Below the pieces are notes generated by a model that searched no databases, was not told the DNA's origin, and worked only from the letters and a program-made list of their open reading frames with translations. From Liopterus haemorrhoidalis (Eukaryota; Arthropoda; Insecta; Coleoptera; Dytiscidae), in the NCBI GenBank assembly GCA_963971575.1, contig OZ020616.1, forward strand, positions 5,786,924 through 5,850,923: a stretch of 64,000 nucleotides of DNA. Direction: 5' to 3'. Position 1 is the stretch's first letter. Each line of letters starts with the position of its first letter. Shown piece by piece: positions 44,484 to 54,880 of the stretch. Position numbers and translations under genes: made by a program.

Positions 44484-45937
44484 TTATGCATTTTTGCTCT
44501 GGGGTGTATATTTGTGGGGTATGGGCGATAAATTATGATAGAATTATTTTAGTCCTCTACAAAATAAAAGTATTTCATATACGAGTTCATCCGTATCTAT
44601 TTCATCGTTGTTTGTTTTTTTACAAAAGTTTTAATACGAGTCAAATATTAAATTTAATGGAAATCATATAATTTTTAAAAACTTCAATTAATTTAAAATA
44701 TAATTTGGTAAATTTTAAACAAAAAATAACTGTTAATGAAGTTAGTTATTTATACAATTTCAAGAAATATGAAACTATTTTGCTCAGCAAGATTTTATAA
44801 AAATTTGGACACCATACCATGACGAATTGACGCTATTTTGAAAAATAACCGGGGAGTTACAGAGTAAAAATGAGTACATATTTTTTGTAAGAAAATTTGT
44901 GTAAAATTTTCCGCAAAATTTATAATTTTTACCGCAATATTATACTTAATTTATACTTATTTTATGGCTGAATATATTTAAATTCAAACAAATAATAAGT
45001 AAATTAATATGAAATTGGGCTTGTAATTGATCCACGGATCGGTATTTCCTTTTCACGGACTGCTATCGGTTCTCGGACAGTAACGGCGATCATACGTCCT
45101 TCATTATAAAGGGCAGTCCTTTATTTTAAAGTTTATTTATAAGGGTTGTCCTTTAGATTTATTTATTTATCAAAAACCCACTTTTGTATTTTATTATTAT
45201 TTTTTTTTTGTCATTTAAAGTACAGAAATTTAGCTATAGAATCATAGAGACATCGCGTTCGCAGAAAGAATTTAAATATGAAGATTCTACTGCGAGAAAT
45301 TTCGTTGCGGACGATTGATGAGAAAAACTTTATTTTTATTTCAAACAGAAGAAATTTTAGTATTGATGCCGGTGAATTATTTAATGAAATTTGTCTTATT
45401 AAAAATTATATCAGGCACTATTAAAAAGCTTGAGAAATGCTGAAAAAATGATGAAATAAACTGCCATTATTGAAATATTTAAACATTTTATGGATAAACA
45501 AATATTTCTCAACATATTTTAAATATTATAAAATTTGACCGAGCCAATGTTCTCAATAATAAATATGTTCAACGAAAAATTCAATTGAAAACTGAAATAG
45601 TAAAAATATGTATCCATACCAATTAAAATTTAGACTTGAATTATACACAAAAAGTTCATAAGTGTAAAATTTCATTCTCAGTTTGGTTAAAATTTTAGTG
45701 TTAAAATTTTCATTAAAAAAAGTAAAAAGTTCCCTATTTTTAACCAAACCACTGTGTATTTTTTCATTTATTCTGGTTATTTTTATAAAATATTACTTTT
45801 TCAGTGTTAAAATTAACACTGCTTTAACACTATTTATTTTCCAAAACTGTAATTTAAACAGTATGTAAATGTAAGCTTTACACTAAATTTAAACAAAAAA
45901 TAAGTGTAAATAATTAACACGAAAAGCGAGAGACTTC

Positions 45938-45972
45938 ATGGTACACTAAAAGTACATTTTTTAGTGTACCAT
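45938..45972. repeat. 14-bp hairpin
   Basis: ATGGTACACTAAAA and its exact inverse, separated by 7 nt. GTGTTAAA and ACACTA motifs recur around it. Confidence 0.7.
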
Positions 45973-46046
45973 TAAGTCCTTTTATCACTACTTTTTTTAA
46001 AGTGTATACAACTTTCTGAGTTTTTAAAAGATATATCTCAAATTTG

Positions 46047-46617
46047 AAAAAAAATCAGCTGTGGCCACCACAGAACCGACCGCCATCACAAATTACTTGT
46101 ATAAAATACATTCTAGCAGCAGAGTAGTTATTATTGTAAAAGACAATAACGTATTATATTACGTTGTCAATTTCATAATGTGTATTTATAATTTACGATA
46201 ACCATAGAAAAGTACCTGCATACATACAAAAAAAAAATCTCAAATAAAAGTTGAAATTTTTTCGAAATATTTCTCTGTTGTGAAATATTCCCAAAGATCT
46301 TAAAATCGACACGAGTAAACTCCCATTTCTATTAATCGATTTTTACCAAAAGTTGATCAACTCGTGCCATTGATGTCAAAAGCTTAAATATGAAGTTTCA
46401 TAAAAATCCTTTAAGCTGAATTTGCTCTGGACGTGTTCACAGACCGACGGACGGACAGACAGACAGACAGACAGAAAGACAGACAGACGGACAGACCGAA
46501 AGATGTCTTGCTTAAAATAGTCAAAAAGTTATGTAGGGACCTTAATTCGTGGAGATCCATCGAAATGTCAAAATCGGTATGAACACAATACCTCCTTTAT
46601 ATATGTTGGCGGTCGGT
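46047..46617 (-). mobile_element. Family B element, copy B7
   Basis: Reverse orientation with a perfect hairpin region CAGCTGTGGCCACCACAG, an internal deletion in the body, a (CAGA)n tract near 46446-46495, and the 5' end ACCGACCGCC at 46617. Confidence 0.83.
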
Positions 46618-46974
46618 AAAAATTGAAAAAGTAAATTGCTAGTTCAGTTGTTGGTAAAACGATTTAAGTACGTTTGAATCATTTTACTGTAAAATCCTAA
46701 GAACAATACTGATGGATACACATTAAGATGGAGAGAGATTCGCTGTTTTATTTATCTTAAAACTAAAAAATTCTCCTAGAACAATTAACTTTGAAGCTAA
46801 TTTTCTGGAAACTTTAAATTATGTGCTTAAATCCTTTTACTTCTAGCCCCCTCATTTTACGTACAATTTTATTTTAGTTATTTTTATTAGAAAATCATTT
46901 TAATAAAAAAAATTCTTAACATTCTTGAGCTTTTATTTATGAGCTGAATACAAACTGTTTTTCTAAAACCTTTT
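46618..46974. other. AT-rich intergenic, nothing recognised
   Basis: No ORF or repeat recognised between B7 and the LINE remnant 3' of Tollo. Confidence 0.4.
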
Positions 46975-47352
46975 TCAGTTTTGTACTTTATTTTTTTCTA
47001 AAATTGTAATTGAACGTATAATACTTTGGAATCTCGGCTGTAATAAGTTTGCTCTGGTACTTCTAACATATTTTGTTTCAATTTTTAGTAAATGTTTAAT
47101 AAATGAAATGGATATTAAATTGTTACGAAGGGTGACAATTACTTTTTCGTTTATTACTTTTAATATAAGCTGTGTTTTTTTTTCATAAATGATGTATAAA
47201 ATTTTGATAAAATTTATATTTGTGCGCCTGAACTCTAGAGTAAGCTTTTCCCTCTGTAACTTTATAAAGTTCACAAATGTGTTGTTTTTCTGGAATTCCT
47301 GAAAATATATAAAATAAGTAAATAGTAACTCACCATTTTTCTTAGTATCCAA
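46975..47352 (-). mobile_element. Jockey-like LINE reverse-transcriptase tail, degenerate
   Basis: A 125-codon open stretch whose end resembles the C-terminal part of Jockey/CR1-type ORF2 (KLTLEFRRTNINF, then YVRSTRANLLQPRF). The spacing between conserved blocks is disturbed, so frameshifts are likely. It ends about 340 bp from the Tollo stop codon, so annotation pipelines may fuse it to the Tollo 3' end. Related to the better preserved copies at 7200-8250 and 28563-29390. Confidence 0.5.
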
Positions 47353-47689
47353 TAATCTCTTGTATCACTTTAACACTAATTTTAACTAAAAAATCACTGG
47401 GTGCAGGGTGTAGTACATAAATAAAAATCTAAATTAAAAGTGAAAAATTGGTATAGTTATATTAAAATATATAAATATTTACATATTATCAAACAATTAT
47501 ACAATACTAAAATTAAAAATATACATTTTTATAACATTAGTTCTGTACAGTTAGCATTCTTATACTTGTCCGAATAGAATAAATATGAAGGAATGGGACA
47601 AGTCGCTGGCCAAACATAAGATGGCCGGCAATCACATAGCGCGCACATACGTATATATCACAATTTCAAAAGGCTCTAACTCCTAAGTC
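47353..47689. other. Region just 3' of Tollo
   Basis: Presumed 3' UTR and downstream flank of Tollo on the minus strand. I found no canonical AATAAA on the minus strand between the stop and the LINE remnant that ends at 47352, so the cleavage site is not placed. Otherwise AT-rich with no recognisable element. Confidence 0.4.
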
Positions 47690-50600
47690 TTATATATGTA
47701 TCGCTACAGTCCTCGGGGAAGAGTTCGAATTTGAGTTTGGGGGCGCGCTAGGCTGTTGCGATACGACATGACTATGATTCCTATTATTGTGTCTATGCAC
47801 ATGGTGATGCACCACATGATGAAGATTAGAATTACTCCTAACAGAATTCCTCCTACGCTGATTATTGGGAACGTCGGGCAACGCGAAACGTAACTTTTCC
47901 CAAAACAACTTATCCCCCCACTGGAGGTACGTATTAGTCTTTAGATACAAGCGTATATCGGGGTCTAAGTCTTTTTGGGGAACTTCACCGAGCAACACAA
48001 CAATCAGTCTTCTTCTACGATCTCTCAACACTTGATGGTGAGCGGATTTGAACTCAAACCGGCACCATTCTGACTTTATAAAGTTCTCAGAGAGAACCAT
48101 GATGGTCCGGCGCGACGATTCAACCGCTTGCACGATAGTGTCCGCTATGAAAGCACCCACCGGGAAATCACGATAATGTAAACACAGTTTATACTGAGGA
48201 TCACCATGTTCTAGAATAGGCGCTAATTCTTCCGCCACAAAAGCCTCGTCTTTCGAACTGTAACTCACGAAAGCGTCAAATAGTTTATCCCGATCATCAC
48301 GATCGAATTCTGTGGCACGATAAAACAATCTAACACCAAACTTTGAATGGAACCACACTCGCATCTCTTGCCGAAAAATGAACACTAGTAACATCACAAT
48401 AACAACCACCACGAATGCACCAAGTGTCGTGATCAATAGAGGAAGATAATCCTGTATGACTTGTTGTTGGATGATTGTTTTCGTGGAAGTGTAGTTACCG
48501 TTTATACTGTTGTCTATACTCGCTGCACCTGTGCACGCCGTGCCGTTCTCAGCACTTACATAAAAACCGAACTCCGCATTGTTAGCGTAGATCTCTTCAC
48601 TGTAATAGTCTAACTCGGTGTTGTTAGACGCGTATACACAACGGACACTCTGGGCGTCCATCACACAATCACCACGTAACATCCACTCGCGGAGGCGCTC
48701 GGTGAACTCACAGTCACAACTCCAGGGGTTAGAAGACAGTGTCAACTCGCTGAGGGTGAGCGGCAGATACCAAACGCTGTACATCGTGATGCGGTTATGA
48801 TCCAGTTTCAAAATTCTCAACTGTCGTAAACCTTGAAATGTCGAATTGTTGATAGTTGATATTCTGTTGTGTTGTAAAAATAATTCACGCAAACTTTCTA
48901 AGCCCTCGAACTCATAACCTTTGAGGTCGTGTAGTCTGTTTCCTTCTAAATGTAGAACTTCTAATTCTTTCAACCCGTTGAATGTTTTGTTGTGGATTGT
49001 CTCGATGTTGGAATTGTTCATGAAGAGTATTTTCAACCTTTTGCGCCCTATGAACGCGTGGCTTTGAACTGAGCGCAGGTCGTTGCCGTCTAGGTAAAGC
49101 TGTGTTGCATCCATCGGTATTTGTTCCGGGAGTTTCTCGACGTAACCGCTTGATGAGCAATCTACAACGTTTGCCGACCAGCTTTGATCGTGATAACATG
49201 TGCAGTTGGAAGGACATGTCATCTCGCAGTCACAGGCGTCGAAATCACAGCAGTGGCACAACGCGAAACAATGGAATTCATACTTGCAGAGAAACTGATA
49301 TGGTGCGGCCTCGACTAGAGGCACGTATGTACGGCCGCGGTTGTACAGTAGCTTGCAGTAGATGCTCTCCAGGTCCATAAGTTTAGGCTGAGTACGCGCG
49401 CGATTACCCGCTGACACTTTTTGCAACCAGTCCATAGTACAGTCACAGTTAAACGGATTACCGCCGATGTAAAACTCCGGCAATGGTTTATCCGCCGGCA
49501 CTGCACTTATTCTTAAAGAGTTCGGGTCTAAACTCGTTAATTTATTGCCGAATAGATCCACTCGCGTCAGGTTGGGTTTTTTGAAAAATGTGTATGATTG
49601 CACTTTTGATATTAAATTGTCATTTAAAAACAATTGTTCAACACTGTTGGGAATCGCACTTCCGGTAATTTCCGTCAGGCGGTTTGAACTCGCGTCAAAT
49701 GTGCTCAGCGATAAAACATTTTCAACTTCAAAATAATTTCCCAGTTCTGTAATTTTGTTAGCGTGAATATCAAGCCATTGGAGTCCTGTAGGAATGAGAG
49801 CGTAGTCGAACCAAGCGAGTTGATTGTCGGAGATGTTGAGCCAAACGAGAGACGGTAACTCGGCGAATAAGCCGGCGATGTCGGAGAGATAGTTGCCGTC
49901 CAGCCTGATGGCCTGCAGGTTCGTGTTAATTTTGAACGTGCCAGGTTCAACACGCAGTATCTTGTTGCGAGATAAGTTGAGAATCTTGAGAGCCGTCATC
50001 TTGTCAAACACTCCTTTGGTGATGTTTCCGATGTTGTTTTCCGTGAGCCGAAGACCGTACATGTGTGTCATTTCGCGGAATGACTCGTTGGAGACCGTGG
50101 TGATGTGATTCTCACCGAGGTCCAGAGTTCGCAACATTGGCACGTCTCTGAGCACCCGCGGGACTTCCGTCAGCTTGTTTCCGTTCAGATGCAGATCCTG
50201 CAGACTCGAGCAGTTCTTCAACGCCTCGGGATGTATGCTGGAGATGCGGTTATTGTCTATGGACAGCAGGGATAATACATACAGGCCGTTGAAGGTATAA
50301 CTCTCGATGCTTGTTAATCTGTTATTTGAGATAATGAGAGTATGGAGATTGTATAGGGAAGCGAACGTATTATTAGGAATATTTTCAATGGCGTTATCGT
50401 TCAATCGGATAATTTGGAGGCTGTACAGGTCTTTGAAGACGGCTTGTTCTAACTTCGTGATCTTGTTGAAAGAGATATCCAGCACGACTAGACGGAGCAG
50501 GCCGCTGAACGTATTGGCATTAATCCATTCGGTCGTCAGTTCATTTTTGGACAAATCCAACACCAACAGTTGCGTTAATTCCGCAAACAAACCCGGCGCG

Positions 50601-51496
50601 AGTACATTCAAGCTGTTGTTCTGCAGATACATTTCTTTGATGTCGCGCATATCTGAGAACAGCTCCGGTGGTAAATTCACTAATTTATTGTCCGATAACT
50701 TGAGCACGTTTAACGATGTGAGTCCTTCGAGCGCTCGGTCCGCGAGAAAGCTCAGTCCGTTGCCCTGCAGGTACAATTTCTGCAGGCGTGTTAGCGCTGA
50801 AAACATACCACTCGGTAATTTGTCTATGTTATTTCGCGATAAATCCAATATGCGAAGATTAGTGCCGCACTGTTGTTCCGACGGGTTATGAGCGAAACGA
50901 AAACTTGCCACTTCACGAAGTCTATTTCTTGTCAGATTTAGCACTTCTAAAGAATACAACGGGCACAACACGCCTTCCGGAAGGCTCCACATATTATTTT
51001 CACCTAAATCAAGTCTTTCTAACAGTCCTAGTTCATCACTAAACGCGTTTGGTGACACTTCTAACGTCATTGCACTCCAATCCGTATTGTGAGTTCTCAC
51101 GGTGAGATTTCTGAGTTCTCTCAGTCCTTTGAAGGCGCCATCTGACAGGTTCCCGATCTTGCAATACTCGATGGAAAGCTCGCGAAGCTCAACGAGCGGC
51201 CGGAAACTTCCGGCGCTCAGCGAGCTTTGAAAGAAAAGCGCATCACTACACTCTAACCGCAAACGAACTGTATGCTGCGGTTGTATTACGCTGAAGTTGG
51301 TGTTCTCGAGCTCGGAGTTGATGGTGCGGAGTCTACAAACGAGCGCTACATCATCCTCGGCACCGCTGTCCACTACCACCCACTTGCACTCGTCCGGCGC
51401 CTGGTAACGTAGCGCCTTGCTGAGAGATGCACTCAGCACGTTGAAGATGGCCCCGAAGAGCACTGTGAAAACGACAGTGCTACTCGCACGCCTCAT
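47690..51496 (-). CDS. Tollo: Tollo / Toll-8 transmembrane LRR-TIR receptor
   Basis: Single-exon, 1268-aa Toll-family receptor. From the ATG at 51496: signal peptide about 1-23; N-terminal leucine-rich repeat block about 95-665; LRR C-terminal cysteine motif (NPFNCDC..W) near 680-737; cysteine cluster 743-780 (HCCDFDACDC, CTCYHDQSW); second LRR block about 795-915; second LRRCT (NPWSCDC) about 924-988; one membrane helix 1017-1041; cytoplasmic TIR domain 1072-1207 with box 1 (LFDAFVSYSS), box 2 (RDFPVG) and box 3 (FW); His/Asn/Ser-rich tail. The opening (LRYQAPDEC..., then LRTINSELENTNFSVIQPQ) closely resembles what I remember of Drosophila Tollo, more than Toll-6, Toll-7 or 18w. Family members act in cell-surface recognition, epithelial patterning and glial or neuronal glycosylation signalling. 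The in-frame GTG three codons upstream is rejected: the first ATG after the in-frame TAA has A at -3. No stops or frameshifts. GC is far above the flanks. It is slightly shorter than the fly protein and lacks its poly-Q tail. Confidence 0.93.
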   Translation of the reverse strand: MRRASSTVVFTVLFGAIFNVLSASLSKALRYQAPDECKWVVVDSGAEDDVALVCRLRTINSELENTNFSVIQPQHTVRLRLECSDALFFQSSLSAGSFRPLVELRELSIEYCKIGNLSDGAFKGLRELRNLTVRTHNTDWSAMTLEVSPNAFSDELGLLERLDLGENNMWSLPEGVLCPLYSLEVLNLTRNRLREVASFRFAHNPSEQQCGTNLRILDLSRNNIDKLPSGMFSALTRLQKLYLQGNGLSFLADRALEGLTSLNVLKLSDNKLVNLPPELFSDMRDIKEMYLQNNSLNVLAPGLFAELTQLLVLDLSKNELTTEWINANTFSGLLRLVVLDISFNKITKLEQAVFKDLYSLQIIRLNDNAIENIPNNTFASLYNLHTLIISNNRLTSIESYTFNGLYVLSLLSIDNNRISSIHPEALKNCSSLQDLHLNGNKLTEVPRVLRDVPMLRTLDLGENHITTVSNESFREMTHMYGLRLTENNIGNITKGVFDKMTALKILNLSRNKILRVEPGTFKINTNLQAIRLDGNYLSDIAGLFAELPSLVWLNISDNQLAWFDYALIPTGLQWLDIHANKITELGNYFEVENVLSLSTFDASSNRLTEITGSAIPNSVEQLFLNDNLISKVQSYTFFKKPNLTRVDLFGNKLTSLDPNSLRISAVPADKPLPEFYIGGNPFNCDCTMDWLQKVSAGNRARTQPKLMDLESIYCKLLYNRGRTYVPLVEAAPYQFLCKYEFHCFALCHCCDFDACDCEMTCPSNCTCYHDQSWSANVVDCSSSGYVEKLPEQIPMDATQLYLDGNDLRSVQSHAFIGRKRLKILFMNNSNIETIHNKTFNGLKELEVLHLEGNRLHDLKGYEFEGLESLRELFLQHNRISTINNSTFQGLRQLRILKLDHNRITMYSVWYLPLTLSELTLSSNPWSCDCEFTERLREWMLRGDCVMDAQSVRCVYASNNTELDYYSEEIYANNAEFGFYVSAENGTACTGAASIDNSINGNYTSTKTIIQQQVIQDYLPLLITTLGAFVVVVIVMLLVFIFRQEMRVWFHSKFGVRLFYRATEFDRDDRDKLFDAFVSYSSKDEAFVAEELAPILEHGDPQYKLCLHYRDFPVGAFIADTIVQAVESSRRTIMVLSENFIKSEWCRFEFKSAHHQVLRDRRRRLIVVLLGEVPQKDLDPDIRLYLKTNTYLQWGDKLFWEKLRFALPDVPNNQRRRNSVRSNSNLHHVVHHHVHRHNNRNHSHVVSQQPSAPPNSNSNSSPRTVAIHI

Positions 51497-51537
51497 CTTG
51501 ATCACGGTACTGTTGCGGATGTCACTGACACTGTGTG

Positions 51538-51576
51538 TTATCTTGTGTTATGTCGCACTACTGTCACTACTCCCAT
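51538..51576 (-). other. Short upstream ORF in the Tollo leader
   Basis: If transcription starts at 51680, the leader holds one upstream ATG (51576) that opens a 12-codon reading frame ending in TAA at 51538, 41 nt before the Tollo ATG. It could lower translation of the receptor. The sequence shows the ORF; function is inference. Confidence 0.45.
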
Positions 51577-51647
51577 TGTGTGAAGTTAACACTGAACTGT
51601 TACTGAGTTTGTTACTGTACTTAAGTAGGCTGCGTTGAGAGCGACGC

Positions 51648-51682
51648 ACGTCTGCTCACTACGAGGTCTGCTGCTTGACTGA
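51648..51682 (-). promoter_or_regulatory. Predicted Tollo core promoter: Inr plus DPE
   Basis: On the minus strand TCAGTC (A+1 at 51680) matches the arthropod initiator consensus TCAGTY. AGACGT occupies exactly +28 to +33 (51653-51648) and matches the downstream promoter element consensus RGWYVT at every base. I see no TATA box near -30. The predicted start gives a 184-nt leader to the ATG with no need for an intron. The consensus sequences and spacing are established for Drosophila; use of this site here is inference. Confidence 0.6.
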
Positions 51683-51762
51683 GCGCTCTTGCTGTACAAG
51701 GCCATACCTGAGTGTCGAGTGCGGTCACCTGCAGTTTCCCTCCTTGTCTGACGTACACGGGC

Positions 51763-51835
51763 TCCGGTCGACCGGACTCCTCTCCCCCCACCTCACCTCT
51801 CACCCTACTTCTCTCTCCCTCTTCACTTCACTTCT
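51763..51835 (-). promoter_or_regulatory. GAGA-rich upstream promoter region of Tollo with a 14-bp palindrome
   Basis: About 85-155 bp upstream of the predicted start, the minus strand is purine-rich with several GAGAG motifs (GAGGGAGAGAGAAG), as bound by GAGA factor at many insect promoters. TCCGGTCGACCGGA (51763-51776) is a perfect 14-bp palindrome at the proximal edge. The region is GC-rich against an AT-rich background. The regulatory role is inferred from position and motif only. Confidence 0.35.
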
Positions 51836-52667
51836 TCAGCAGGTAAAACCGTAAAAAACTACACGGCTTCGAGCTTCCAACCCAAGAATAGACCGTGTCG
51901 GCATATCGATAGAAAAACAATTTCCAATCTTTTCTTCATTTTGCTGTACTTTTAACGCATCATTCCTGAAAATGGTATGAAATAGAGATTCTTCCGATTC
52001 ATCCAAGTTCAACCGTTAAACGGGTTATTGCCCAAACGATAGAGTATCATTTTACTCGATAAATCAACGGAGGAACTGGTATTCCTTAAAACGAATCTTA
52101 CATAAACACCATTCTCATCAAATATCTCACGGAATTATTCTTTTATCCATAATGCACCTGTATTAGTCAGCGGGTTGCATATCGCGCAGGGGCAACTCGT
52201 ACCGCTGAGCAGACTCTCCGCGCTCAGGTATTGTTTCACCTTTAATAAGGATCGTTTCTTAACGTCTCGTTAACGTCACTGGGAAGTTCGACGCCCGTAA
52301 CACACGCAATACATTTCATTTTTTCCGATCAATTATTTAATATGGACAAATTTTTGCATCATTGAATTTAATTAATTTATTAACATCTTTATTTCAATTT
52401 TTTTTTGTTTAAATAACAAGCTGCGATATGGAATATATTCAAGTATCATTAAAATAATAAGGTGCTGTATTTAATAATAATAATTATCGCGGTAGAAAGT
52501 TGTTTTTATTTAAATAATTTGCTTTTTATTAACTCAGTCGTTAACATTTTTTAGTATCTGTATCATTATTTGTGCAATATTTTTTTAAGAGCAAGGCCAG
52601 GAATATTAGAAATATGTCATTTAGAAAGAAATTCCAAAAAAGGGGAGGCACCACAGTATAGTTCTTA
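51836..52667. other. Intergenic region upstream of Tollo, no gene seen
   Basis: AT-rich sequence beyond the promoter, with a small GC-richer patch near 52165-52300. No ORF, repeat family or RNA gene could be recognised. Tollo enhancers could lie here, but no specific site is supported. Confidence 0.4.
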
Positions 52668-52918
52668 CAGGTTTCTCATACAAAACCGATAATCTGAAAT
52701 AAAATTAATCAGAATCTATACATCAAAATTTGCAGCGAATTTGTATCTATCTAATTGGGCATATATAATTGGAATTAAATTGCTATGTAATTGTAAATAA
52801 ACAAATTCCATTATCGACACCGTATTGTAAAACTATAGACGCATATTTGTGTACGATGCGGAAAATTGTAGCTAAAGCTTCATTCTACAAATAGGTTTCG
52901 AGTTATTTTGCTCTATTT
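52668..52918 (+). repeat. Family J fragment, copy J3
   Basis: TTTCTCATACAAAACCGATA, GAAATAAAATTAAT and the GTAGCTAAAGCTTCATTCTA block match the right arm of J2 including its inner part. An RTE tail follows directly. Confidence 0.6.
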
Positions 52919-53095
52919 TGAAAATGGAAGCCAATAGAGGACAAGGTAGAACAAGGAATTCGTGGCTCAAAAATTTGGGACAGTGGTACGGGAAGTTCTC
53001 AGCAGAGCTATTTCCTGCTGTTGTTAATAAAACTATGATAGCCAGAATGATCGCTAACATTCGCTAAGCCAAGTACCAGAAGAAGAAGAATTTTA
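52919..53095 (+). mobile_element. RTE-like LINE C-terminal tail
   Basis: A 48-codon open stretch (52924-53067, ends TAA) reads SWLKNLGQWYGKFSAELF then MIARMIANIR, the usual end of a class of insect ORF2 proteins, followed by a (GAA)n tail. 5'-truncated, dead. Confidence 0.65.
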
Positions 53096-53208
53096 TTATA
53101 ATTATTTTAATGAATTATTTACTTTCTTGTTTTATCTGTTACTCCATATTATTTTATCATGAAAAATTTATATTTTTGGGAGATGTTTTTTGACTATAGT
53201 CTGTTTTT

Positions 53209-53947
53209 AGGGTTTTGTAGGTATGACCACCAATAAACCCTTATAACGTCACTCGTGTGTCTGTCTGTCTGTCTGTCTGTACGGTAGAAATTGTAGCCAA
53301 ACGGCTTAACATAGAAAGTTGAAATTTGGTTTGCTTATACAAGTCTTTGACCCATATATAGGAAAAATACTGAGAGTTCAAAAAGCACATTCCCAGATAA
53401 ATATAGACAAATATTTAATTAATGAAAAAATAAATATTTTTTTTTAAATTTTTAGTTGGGTATCAAATAAAACCTCTTAATGCTTGGGTAGACAAGCAAA
53501 TTTTTATTTTTGAAAAAACAATTTTTTGATGGGATTTTCGCCAAAAATATGTAAAAAAACTTTTGTCCCAACCCTATCTTTCAGAGGGGTTGAACTAAAA
53601 ATCTGAAAAAAAATCTTAAATTGACATTGATAGGAAACGGAATAGTTCATCAGAAAAAATATCGACTTTTGTGTCGTTGAAAAAAATTATTATTATTATT
53701 TTTTTAAATGTGTTGTGTGGTATCATAAGAATGCTCTTAAAACGTAGATTAAGGAACGAAAATTTGTATTTTTAAACTTGTTACTTTTAACACGATTTAA
53801 CCAAAAAAAGGTTTTGTCCCGCTCTTTTTTACCCAAGGGGGTTAAATTAAAAATCTGAAAAAATTATAAGTATTGTACATTGATTTGAGCCGGAAACGTA
53901 CGATAGGAATTTTTGATCAGATTTCGGTTTTGAAAAATATTTTTTTT
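53209..53947 (+). mobile_element. Family A element, copy A8 (diverged subfamily)
   Basis: Starts AGGGTTTTGTAGGTAT after TTTTT. Has a short (GTCT)n and two tandem copies of the internal block (about 53455-53690 and 53700-53940), each with a TTTTGTCCC..TCTGAAAAA..GGAA order. No 3' half. Confidence 0.78.
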
Positions 53948-54032
53948 TGCTAAATAATGGTTAATCTAGATAAAAATAAATCGTTTATAGTAGTTAAATA
54001 CTTATAAAAGAAATAGCACATTGTCTATTAAG

Positions 54033-54304
54033 CCCTCTACTACAAGGGCTTTCATTTACTCTACTCAGAATTTAAAAAAAAAAAAAAAAATTTCTCAATT
54101 AGCACATATTTGTTTATATTTTTAAGAGATATGTTTTTTAGATGTTTTAGTATTTTTTCTATGGGAGGGTCAAAGAGTTTTATAAGCATGCCAAATTTCA
54201 ACTCTCAAGGTTTAGCCGTTTGGCTACAATTTTTACCGAACAGACAGACAGACAATCGACAAAATGACGGTATAAGGGTTTTTTGGTCATACCTACAAAA
54301 CCCT
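54033..54304 (-). mobile_element. Family A element, copy A9 (5' part, inverted to A8)
   Basis: Reverse strand, standard subfamily, with a short (CAGA)n and the 5' end AGGGTTTTGTAGGTAT at 54304. Forms a head-outward inverted pair with A8. Confidence 0.78.
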
Positions 54305-54880
54305 AAAAATGCCTCTCCAGAAAGATAATTTTGTATTGACTGTTGGTAAGAAGTTTAAAAAAATAAATAAAATAAAATAAAATAATAATATATACATAAA
54401 ATTGTAGTTAGTTTTCGGACGCAACCTATTTTTAAATTTAATATTTGTGTCATATTGAGTTTGTAAAAATTTATGATTCTTATAACGTTCAAATATAAAT
54501 TTGCATTTGCTCCTCCGAAATAAAAAATAATCTAAATGATTGCATTATACGAAAATAACGCATTGACATATTAGAGATGTATGTAAAAGTTAATTTGGAA
54601 ATTATAAAAATTTAATTGATTTATGCGAAATTCGTTATTCGCTTGTATATCTTTCGAAACAAACCTACCGCGTAAATCGAGCATGACTTGTATGATTTTA
54701 TTAATACCGAATAATTATATTTTACGTCAAAAACTTCAACTTCTAACGACTATAAGTTAACTATTTTGTAAAAGTATAGTTCAATAAACTCCGTCAATTC
54801 GGCTTGAACGAGTTATATCAGGCGCGCACCCAGGGGGAGGGGCTCACAGGTTTCAGCCCCTCCAAACACTCAGATATATT
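54305..54880. other. AT-rich intergenic with a short GC-rich repeat end
   Basis: 54822-54868 has GCGCACCCAGGGGGAGGGGC, resembling the C-rich block near 23020. No gene. Confidence 0.35.

Larger units (their letters stand above)
43958..46046. other. AT-rich intergenic with inverted repeats
   Basis: Includes a 116-bp inverted repeat (44094-44209), a (TA)n array (44410-44479) and a 14-bp hairpin (45938-45972). No gene supported. Confidence 0.4.

Noticed and set aside
50307..50891. 194-aa ORF antisense to Tollo, and other antisense ORFs at 48618-50108
   Set aside because: Shadow frames caused by the codon composition of the LRR-coding exon; no independent motif.
47690..51496. Assignment as Toll-6, Toll-7 or 18-wheeler
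   Set aside because: The TIR alone cannot separate them, but the N-terminal 150 residues follow Tollo most closely as I remember it; a tree would settle it.
51497..51505. GTG start three codons upstream for Tollo
   Set aside because: Eukaryotic initiation favours the ATG at 51496, which has A at -3 and follows an in-frame stop.
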